A stretch of DNA of 10,686 bases. It comes from Roseovarius sp. Its GTDB lineage: Bacteria > Pseudomonadota > Alphaproteobacteria > Rhodobacterales > Rhodobacteraceae. The stretch covers positions 1 to 10,686 of the forward strand of contig JAASSQ010000095.1 of the NCBI GenBank assembly GCA_021767845.1, written 5' to 3'. Shown in pieces: positions 1-5,049 of the stretch. A program made the position numbers and the translations under genes. How positions within the stretch are numbered: position 1 is the first letter of the stretch; every line of letters starts with the position of its first letter. A model generated the notes under the pieces. The model saw nothing but the letters and a program-made list of their open reading frames with translations. It had not been told where the DNA came from and did not search any database.

Positions 1-105
1 TCGATTCTGACTTTGATCGCAGTGCCCGTGCTGTATGCGCTGTTTTTCCGGATCAGACCGCCGAAGAAAGACAGCGCTACGTCCGGTGCTGCGGCACCCG
101 CCTAA
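1..105 (+). CDS. RND efflux permease, C-terminal end only (partial)
   Basis: The window opens inside a reading frame that codes 34 residues and stops at TAA (103-105). The residues are a hydrophobic segment containing LIAVPVLYALFF followed by a short basic and polar tail (FRIRPPKKDSATSG). The pattern TL-x-x-VPVLYALFF is typical of the last transmembrane helix of AcrB/HAE1-type resistance-nodulation-division permeases, which sit in the inner membrane and pump drugs or other small molecules out with a periplasmic adaptor and an outer-membrane channel. The bulk of the gene lies left of the window, so neither substrate nor subtype can be judged. It converges on the amine oxidase gene. The 33-bp gap between the two stop codons holds only a weak 5-bp stem (115-119 with 126-130) and no T-run. 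Confidence 0.75.
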   Translation, partial: SILTLIAVPVLYALFFRIRPPKKDSATSGAAAPA

Positions 106-138
106 AGTCAGGCTGGCGCACGGGCGCGCCTACCGCAG

Positions 139-1194
139 TTAGCCTGTCGTGAGAGCAGTGTAGGCTTGATCCGCCGCCTCAAGCGCGCCTTCAAGAAAGC
201 CGCCAAACGTGGGGGCCACTTCGGTGCCGGCAAAGATGAGCGCATTGTCCCAAAGACCGGACAAAGCGCGCGGCAAACCATAATCGGGGTGGGCATAAAC
301 GGTCCGCTGGTCAAGATAAGTCGCTGTGAATGGGTCTACAGCCCAGTCCTTGATGTATAGACGCTTTTGATTTTGTGCTTCGGGGCCAAAGAGCCGCACC
401 AATTGCATGCGCACCTGCTCGCGCAGGGCCGCGGTGTCGCGCCTCAAATCTGGCGGGATCCCGATGAAGCCGAAGATGGCATAGGGACCACCCTCAGACG
501 GGCTGGCATCGTGACATTCAACCATCGGGCCAACCCTGCTCATCGCATCGCCCGACAGGCCATTATCACGCCAGAAAGGGCGGTCAAACACAGTAACGAC
601 TTTGGCCTGTCCTGCCATCCAGGTCGCAATACCCTCCATCGCAGTCAGGGCGTCTGTGGGCAGCACAGGCTTATAGGAAAACTGCGCTGCAATGCGCGGT
701 GGCAAGGCCAGAACGACCTTTTTTGCCATGATCTGCGCACCCGCGACCGTTTGGGCGGCGACGCCATCGCTCTTTTTTCGCAGCGCGTTGATTGGCGTGG
801 CGCAGATGCGTTTGTCTGACGGAATTTCAAGCAACAGCTTGTCGATGAAGGCTGCGAGACCGCCTTGCAACCGCCATGAGCCTTGCATCGACGCAAAGCC
901 GCGCCCGCGCTGGACATGGCCACGTTCGTCTTCGTACAAAAGTTCGCCTTGATAAAACTGCTCAAACCGTGTGAGCCCAAGACGATCGATCAGCGCCGCG
1001 ATACGGGGTTGGCCGGGCCAGAACCACGAGGGGCCAAGATCAAAGGCGCCCGCATTGCACTGCTCGCTCAGGATACGTCCGCCCCATCTTTCGCGGGCTT
1101 CGACAAGCAGAAAATCTTGCTCCTCGGCCGATAGCCGCGCGGCGAGCGCCAGACCTGAAAGCCCGCCACCGATGATAAGGGTCTGCGTTTGCAT
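139..1194 (-). CDS. FAD-dependent amine oxidase family protein (flavin-containing monoamine oxidase-like)
   Basis: The 351-residue product belongs to the flavin amine oxidase/NAD(P)-binding Rossmann family. The N-terminus has the FAD dinucleotide-binding motif GGGLSG (residues 9-14). An acidic residue (E32) is placed to bind the adenosine ribose, followed by the GGR motif (38-40) of the family. A GPSW segment lies near 54-57, and the C-terminus has the second FAD-contact block, FAGTEVAPTFGGFLEGA (321-337). Members oxidise amines or act as phytoene-type desaturases; the substrate cannot be told. At 351 residues it is shorter than the roughly 400-500 of classical monoamine oxidases, so part of the substrate domain is reduced, although both FAD blocks are intact. 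The ATG start has an AGGGAAA ribosome site (1203-1209) 8 nt upstream. It lies 41 bp after the cupin gene on the same strand and is probably the last gene of a marR-cupin-oxidase unit. Confidence 0.88.
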   Translation of the reverse strand: MQTQTLIIGGGLSGLALAARLSAEEQDFLLVEARERWGGRILSEQCNAGAFDLGPSWFWPGQPRIAALIDRLGLTRFEQFYQGELLYEDERGHVQRGRGFASMQGSWRLQGGLAAFIDKLLLEIPSDKRICATPINALRKKSDGVAAQTVAGAQIMAKKVVLALPPRIAAQFSYKPVLPTDALTAMEGIATWMAGQAKVVTVFDRPFWRDNGLSGDAMSRVGPMVECHDASPSEGGPYAIFGFIGIPPDLRRDTAALREQVRMQLVRLFGPEAQNQKRLYIKDWAVDPFTATYLDQRTVYAHPDYGLPRALSGLWDNALIFAGTEVAPTFGGFLEGALEAADQAYTALTTG

Positions 1195-1235
1195 CGTTCA
1201 GATTTCCCTGTGCGCAGTGGTTCGGCCCGTTTTCG

Positions 1236-1904
1236 TCAAACCTGCGGCGCTTTGGCATAGGGCAGATGCCCTGTTTTCATCCAAAGCGTTGCGCCCTCAG
1301 CCCCAGCTGTGGCTGTCAAGGCACTGCCATCAGGCAGACGCAGCCAAGCGTTTTGTCTCAGGGCTTCTCCATTCACCGTTGCGGTCCCGCTGATGACCAA
1401 TACCTCGGCGCCGCCTGTTGCATCCAATGTCATGGTCGCGCCCGCCTCCAAACTGGAGAACGTCACTGTCTCGCGCATATCGCGGTGCAGGATAGCGGTC
1501 GCCACACCATTTTCGGGCGCGCCAAGCTCTGCTTCCATATCTTTGTGAAACTGGGTGCGGTCATCCGTGTCGAACTGCCAGAGTTTGACGAAAATCGTGC
1601 AACCCGCATCCGATCCCGGGGTATGAGAGGTCGTTGGCGGATTACGCACATAAGTCCCCGCAGGATAATCGCCATGTTCATCCTGAAAGACACCATCGAG
1701 CACGATGAACTCTTCGCCGCCCCCGTGGCTATGCGCTGAAAATTTGCTGCCGGGCGCATAGCGCACGATGGTTGTGGCGCGGGCAACCTCGTCCCCGATC
1801 CGGTCGAGCATCCTTCTGTCCACGCCCTTCATGGGCGAGGGTTGCCACTCGAGACTATCGGTGTCCACAACGACCTTCTGAGAAAAATCAGCGTTCAGTT
1901 CCAT
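1236..1904 (-). CDS. ChrR-like cupin domain protein (two cupin modules)
   Basis: From the ATG at 1904 the product is 222 residues. The first cupin module (about 35-115) carries the metal-binding pattern HSHGGGEE (H58, H60, E64/E65) and a later histidine in TTSHTP (H94), as in the ChrR cupin-like family. A second, degenerate cupin-like module fills about 135-215 and has no such histidines. The zinc-binding anti-sigma domain of true ChrR is absent, so this is a stand-alone cupin rather than an anti-sigma factor. Function is unknown; a metal-dependent role in handling reactive oxygen or carbonyl species would fit the family and the neighbouring OhrR-type regulator, but that is inference. The frame stays open upstream to a TTG at 2033, giving 265 residues, but the extra 43 residues look non-coding and span a palindrome. 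The ATG at 1904 has an AAAGGA site (1914-1919 on the other strand) in good position, so I prefer it. Confidence 0.88.
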   Translation of the reverse strand: MELNADFSQKVVVDTDSLEWQPSPMKGVDRRMLDRIGDEVARATTIVRYAPGSKFSAHSHGGGEEFIVLDGVFQDEHGDYPAGTYVRNPPTTSHTPGSDAGCTIFVKLWQFDTDDRTQFHKDMEAELGAPENGVATAILHRDMRETVTFSSLEAGATMTLDATGGAEVLVISGTATVNGEALRQNAWLRLPDGSALTATAGAEGATLWMKTGHLPYAKAPQV

Positions 1905-1963
1905 CTGTTTCAATCCTTTTCGTACCCTGCAAAGGGGGCGGTATGTCGTCCAGGTTTTACCCT

Positions 1964-1981
1964 TGACACCATCTGGTGTGA
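1964..1981. promoter_or_regulatory. Palindrome upstream of the cupin gene (possible operator)
   Basis: The 18-bp sequence TGACACCATCTGGTGTGA reads as a near-palindrome. The arms ACACCA and TGGTGT match exactly around a 2-bp centre (1972-1973), and one more outer pair matches after a single mismatch. It lies in the 125-bp gap between the marR stop and the preferred cupin start, about 60 bp upstream of that start. The size suits a dimeric repressor site or the loop of a short hairpin. A TTGACA hexamer (1963-1968, + strand) overlaps it, but no convincing -10 box follows on that strand. Which protein binds, if any, cannot be read from the sequence. Confidence 0.4.
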
Positions 1982-2029
1982 GTATGGGATCAACCGGGAA
2001 AACGCTGCGTCCATGCCTGCTGCAGCGCC

Positions 2030-2521
2030 TCAATCCAGCAGGCTGTCTTGCGCTCTTGGAGGCGCTTGAGGCAAATCGAACCGAACCGGCCTGGCTTTTT
2101 CCACCGCCGAACGGAGGCGTGATATCAGAGCAATGGCTTGACTGGCATCATCATCCGAGATCCCGAGATCTGCGAAATTTTGCGCCACAACCTGATCGGC
2201 GGCTTTCACGACCTGGAAGCCATATTCCGTGAGACGTAAAACAATGCGGCGTTCGTCTTCAGCGTCGCGCACCCGCTCGATCACGCCATAGGTCGCCATT
2301 TTTTTGGCGAGAGGCGAGACCGTGTTTGGTTCAACACCTACATGTTGCGAGAGCTCAGAAAGGGACATCGGTGCCTGCGTATCCAGAGCTTTCAAGATAA
2401 TGTACTTTGCATAGGTCAGGCCGCTTTCTGCAAACGCCGCCTGATAATAGCGGCCAAACGCATGATGCAGCGTGTAGACCTGAAAGCAGGCCAGATCATT
2501 GAGGTTGGATTTCTTTTCCAT
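2030..2521 (-). CDS. MarR family transcriptional regulator, OhrR-type (peroxide-sensing)
   Basis: This 163-residue winged-helix protein has the MarR core: a recognition-helix region around 53-75 (LSELSQHVGVEPNTVSPLAK) and the wing DAEDERRIVLRLTEYG (86-101), in which the DERR motif is family-typical. At the N-terminus, Cys12 sits in LACFQVY and is followed by Tyr16, Tyr26 and Tyr37. The spacing C+4, C+14, C+25 is the same as Cys15, Tyr19, Tyr29 and Tyr40 of Bacillus subtilis OhrR, where the cysteine is oxidised by organic hydroperoxides and the tyrosines hydrogen-bond to it. I therefore infer an oxidation-sensing repressor. No ohr/OsmC gene is visible here; instead it heads a unit with the cupin and amine oxidase and is divergent from a metallo-hydrolase. 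The ATG at 2521 has only a weak ribosome site. It probably represses its own promoter. Confidence 0.9.
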   Translation of the reverse strand: MEKKSNLNDLACFQVYTLHHAFGRYYQAAFAESGLTYAKYIILKALDTQAPMSLSELSQHVGVEPNTVSPLAKKMATYGVIERVRDAEDERRIVLRLTEYGFQVVKAADQVVAQNFADLGISDDDASQAIALISRLRSAVEKARPVRFDLPQAPPRAQDSLLD

Positions 2522-2542
2522 GCACGCTAAGTATCCACATCA

Positions 2543-2578
2543 GTCGTAAATGCAATGCGGCAAAGCCACATTTGCGAC
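2543..2578. promoter_or_regulatory. Inverted repeat in the marR / hydrolase divergent gap (candidate operator)
   Basis: GTCGTAAATG (2543-2552) and CATTTGCGAC (2569-2578) are inverted copies of each other, matching at 9 of 10 positions around a 16-bp spacer. The pair sits in the middle of the 101-bp gap between the two divergent start codons, 22 bp from the marR start and 45 bp from the hydrolase start. This is where an autoregulatory MarR site that also controls the divergent gene would be expected. It does not match the AT-rich OhrR box I know from Bacillus or Xanthomonas. Neither strand shows a strong sigma-70 promoter here. Confidence 0.4.
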
Positions 2579-2622
2579 CATAAACTTCGGGTACGAATTA
2601 ATCCAACACGAAAGGACTTACT

Positions 2623-3582
2623 GTGACCAAGATCAACCGACGCAACCTGCTCAAAGGTGCTGCCGCATTGCCTGCAACCGCTGCTCTCGCAGGGGCTGCA
2701 ACTCCGGCGCTGGCCGCAGGGCATAGCGCGATGCAAGAGGCGGCGCTTTATTCTGCTCCGCTCGGACAATACCGCATCACCGCTCTGCTCGACGGGATCG
2801 CACCTTTGGGGCGTGGTTTTTTCTTCGGCAGCGACGAAATTGACCCTGTCATGCAGCAGGTTGGCATCGGACCAGATGCCTTGCCCGCGCCTGTGTCGGC
2901 GTTCCTTCTGCAGTCAGACGACCGCACGATCCTGATCGATGCGGGTATGGGCGAGCAAGAACTGCTCGGGCCGGGCTTTGGTGGGGTAACACCTGCTCTG
3001 GCCGCAGCCGGTGTCGCGTCGGATGACGTTGATCTGGTGGTTTTGACGCATGCGCATCCCGATCACCTTGGCGGGTTGATCCGTGGTGGTGACGCGGTGT
3101 TCCAGAACGCCGAACTCGCGATTGGCGACGTCGAGGCGGGTTTCTGGACCGATGAGGCGATGATGGCGCAGGCCCCCGACGATGCGAAAGGCCTGTTCCA
3201 ACTGGCGCAAACCGTGTTGAATGCCTATGGCACAAGAGTGACCCGCATCGCCGACGGTGGCGATGCTGCTCCGGGTCTGTCGATGATGCTGTCTCCCGGC
3301 CATTCGCCCGGTCATTCTATTGTAATGATAGACGGCGGGGATCGCCAATTGCTGATGATTGCCGACACGCTGCACTCGGCGGATGTGCATACGGCGTTGC
3401 CGGATGTCGGGTTTGGTTTCGACTCTGATCCCGCTCAAGCCGCAGAATCCCGCCGCCGAGTGTTTGATATGGTGTCGGCCGACAAGATGCTCGTCGCGGG
3501 CAGCCACATCCACTTCCCGGGTTTTGGCCGTATTCTGCGGGATGGTGAAGCCTATCGCTATCTCCCGTCGACCTGGATGTAA
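2623..3582 (+). CDS. Tat-exported metallo-beta-lactamase-fold hydrolase
   Basis: The 319-residue product starts at GTG, with AAAGGA (2611-2616) 6 nt before it. The N-terminus is a twin-arginine signal (NRRNLLKG, residues 5-12), a hydrophobic stretch, and an AxA cleavage region (PALAAGHS, about 28-35), so the enzyme should act folded in the periplasm. The mature part is an MBL domain with the metal motif HAHPDH (H143, H145, D147, H148), PGHSPGH (225-231), an aspartate in IADTL (D248) and a histidine in GSHIHF (H295/H297). This is a full dinuclear zinc set like that of lactonase- and glyoxalase II-type members; the substrate is unknown. It is divergent from the OhrR-type regulator and probably under its control. 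A hairpin terminator follows the stop by 9 bp, so it appears monocistronic. Confidence 0.92.
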   Translation: MTKINRRNLLKGAAALPATAALAGAATPALAAGHSAMQEAALYSAPLGQYRITALLDGIAPLGRGFFFGSDEIDPVMQQVGIGPDALPAPVSAFLLQSDDRTILIDAGMGEQELLGPGFGGVTPALAAAGVASDDVDLVVLTHAHPDHLGGLIRGGDAVFQNAELAIGDVEAGFWTDEAMMAQAPDDAKGLFQLAQTVLNAYGTRVTRIADGGDAAPGLSMMLSPGHSPGHSIVMIDGGDRQLLMIADTLHSADVHTALPDVGFGFDSDPAQAAESRRRVFDMVSADKMLVAGSHIHFPGFGRILRDGEAYRYLPSTWM

Positions 3583-3591
3583 TACTTGGCA

Positions 3592-3625
3592 CTGCAAGGG
3601 GGCACCCGACGGCGCTCCCTTGCAG
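3592..3625 (+). terminator. Probable transcription terminator after the MBL hydrolase gene
   Basis: CTGCAAGGGGGC (3592-3603) pairs with GCTCCCTTGCAG (3614-3625) in a 12-bp stem with one G-T wobble and a 10-nt loop. It begins 9 bp after the hydrolase stop codon. The tail after the stem (GTTGTTGG) is only moderately T-rich, so the stem is a strong hairpin but an imperfect intrinsic terminator. It could also protect the 3' end of the transcript. Confidence 0.55.
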
Positions 3626-3938
3626 GTTGTTGGCGGCAAAGCGACATGAGATTCAATGCGGCGCACATTAAACAATTTCTTCGGACCTGCATCGTCAAGC
3701 TGCCATGCACTTATGGTGTCGCATGTCTCGTGTAGAACGGAGATGGTGAATTCCTGAGGCACACGCAAGATCACGGATTGCGGACGCGAAACCGTGACCG
3801 CTCCGACCAACGCCACGTCAGTGTGCATCCGACACTTCGAGGCAGGGCTCTGAAAGACTGCGCGAACTTGTCACCCTATCTGCTGGGTATCTGAACGCCG
3901 ATATCTCTCAAACTCACAAATAAAACAACGAGGATACT
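3626..3938. other. Intergenic stretch with no convincing gene
   Basis: About 310 bp separate the hydrolase terminator from the glutathione S-transferase gene. On the + strand every frame is broken by stops and no ribosome site leads an open frame. On the - strand a frame beginning at ATG 3828 stays open for roughly 68 codons before running antisense into the hydrolase gene. Its first part is mixed and moderately protein-like, but it has no family motif I recognise and no stop of its own, so it may be a decayed remnant or chance. The right end is AT-richer (3900-3930) and should hold the promoter of the transferase operon. TTGTCA at 3868-3873 is a possible -35, but no good -10 follows at the proper distance. 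Confidence 0.5.
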
Positions 3939-4571
3939 ATGACAAAAACAACTCTCTTTGGTTTCGACGGTTCAACATATGTGCGCACCGTGCGCTGCGT
4001 ATTGGCGAGCAAGGGCGTTTCTTACGATCAGGTACCTGTCAACGTCTTGGAGGGCGAGCCGCAGGAACCAGAGCATCTTGAGCGCCACCCTTTCGGTAAG
4101 GTGCCTGTTCTCGATATCGACGGACTGCGCCTGCGTGAAACCGATGCAATCGTCCGATACCTCGAAGCGCGCGACCCGAAGCCTTCGATGTTTCCTGCCG
4201 ACGCAAAGGTTTGTGCGAAAGCTGACGAGAACGCGGCGTTGATCGGCAATTACGGCTACGGTGCGATCATCGGGTTCGTGGCCTACCATCTGTTTCCCGA
4301 CTTCGTTGGTGGAAAGGATGAAGAAATGCGCACATCCTGCCTTGATCAGGCCAAGAAGCTGGTCAGCCTTGTTATGGAGAATAGGGGCGACGCGCCGTTT
4401 CTCGCCGGGGATACACCCGGGTTTGCCGATTATCTGCTTGGGCCGCTCATGGCCTATGCGACCATGACCGAAGATGGCCCGGCGATCCTGTCGATCGACG
4501 GCGTGCAAGAGTGGTGGGACAGAATAAGCGCGGATGAGACCTTTGCGTCCACCGCACCGGACTTGAGCTGA
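3939..4571 (+). CDS. Glutathione S-transferase family protein
   Basis: The 210-residue product matches a cytosolic GST. The N-terminal thioredoxin-like domain spans about 3-80, with a Ser/Tyr pair near the active site (S12, Y14), the cis-proline segment FGKVPVLDIDG (52-62) and the glutathione-binding pair E67-T68 followed by IVRYLE. The helical C-terminal domain (about 90-205) has the folding box FLAGDTPGFADYL (154-166). Members conjugate glutathione to electrophiles, isomerise, or reduce peroxides; the substrate cannot be inferred. The ATG start has a GAGGA site (3930-3934), rather close at 4 nt. The gene is first in an operon: the [2Fe-2S] subunit gene follows after 18 bp. This pairing suggests the transferase handles a reactive substrate or product of the molybdenum hydroxylase, which is inference. 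Confidence 0.92.
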   Translation: MTKTTLFGFDGSTYVRTVRCVLASKGVSYDQVPVNVLEGEPQEPEHLERHPFGKVPVLDIDGLRLRETDAIVRYLEARDPKPSMFPADAKVCAKADENAALIGNYGYGAIIGFVAYHLFPDFVGGKDEEMRTSCLDQAKKLVSLVMENRGDAPFLAGDTPGFADYLLGPLMAYATMTEDGPAILSIDGVQEWWDRISADETFASTAPDLS

Positions 4572-4589
4572 AAAATGGAGAAGTGAGCG

Positions 4590-5048
4590 ATGATCAAACT
4601 GACCTTGAACGGTGAGCCGCGCGAGATCGCGGCAAGTCCGGATACACCATTGTTGTGGGCGCTGCGCGATGAGCTGGGCTTGACCGGCACCAAATTCGGC
4701 TGCGGGGTTGCCTCGTGCGGGGCCTGTACGGTGCACGTCGATGGTGCGCCTGTACGCTCTTGTCAGACGTATGTGGGCGACATCGACGGCGCTACCGTGA
4801 CTACGATCGAGGGCGCGCTGGACGAGACCACCGAAGCGATCCGCGCGGCGTGGGTCGAGTTGGAGGTGCCGCAATGCGGCTATTGCCAGTCAGGCCAAAT
4901 CCTGTCGGCGGCGGCGCTGTTGCGGGACACGCCCAACCCGACCGACGAAGACATCGATGCGGCAATGGATGGAAACCTTTGCCGCTGTGCCACCTATGCA
5001 CGGATCCGCAAAGCGATCCATCGCGCATCCGAAATTGTGGAGGGTTAA
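4590..5048 (+). CDS. (2Fe-2S)-binding subunit of a molybdenum hydroxylase (IorA-type)
   Basis: The 152-residue protein is the small electron-transfer subunit of a xanthine oxidase-family enzyme, closest in style to IorA of isoquinoline 1-oxidoreductase. The N-terminal plant-ferredoxin domain supplies C38, C43, C46 and C58 (motif GCGVASCGACTVH). The C-terminal helical domain supplies C96, C99 (CGYC), C131 and C133 (CRC) for the second cluster. All eight ligands are present, so both [2Fe-2S] centres should form. Length is normal for the family. It has no export signal of its own, while its partner has a Tat signal, so it probably crosses the membrane as a passenger of the assembled complex. The ATG start has GGAG (4577-4580) 9 nt upstream. 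The next gene starts one base after this stop. Confidence 0.95.
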   Translation: MIKLTLNGEPREIAASPDTPLLWALRDELGLTGTKFGCGVASCGACTVHVDGAPVRSCQTYVGDIDGATVTTIEGALDETTEAIRAAWVELEVPQCGYCQSGQILSAAALLRDTPNPTDEDIDAAMDGNLCRCATYARIRKAIHRASEIVEG

Positions 5049-5049
5049 C

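Noticed and set aside
115..130. GGCGC/GCGCC hairpin between the convergent efflux and amine oxidase genes
   Set aside because: The stem is only 5 bp and no T-run follows on either strand, so I do not call it a terminator.
1905..2033. Longer cupin reading frame starting at TTG 2033, overlapping the marR stop
   Set aside because: The extra 43 residues are not protein-like for the cupin family, the start would be TTG without a ribosome site, and the stretch holds a palindrome; ATG 1904 has a good ribosome site.
2914..3828. 304-codon minus-strand open frame across the MBL gene
   Set aside because: Most of it is antisense to a clear MBL protein with complete motifs; long antisense frames are common in GC-rich DNA.
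3972..4874. 300-codon minus-strand open frame across the GST and IorA-type genes
   Set aside because: It spans two genes with intact family motifs on the other strand and shows no recognisable domain itself.
4957..5049. Upstream in-frame start of the IorB-type subunit
   Set aside because: It would overlap the IorA-type gene by over 90 bp and bury the Tat signal; ATG 5050 has a strong ribosome site and gives an exposed signal peptide.
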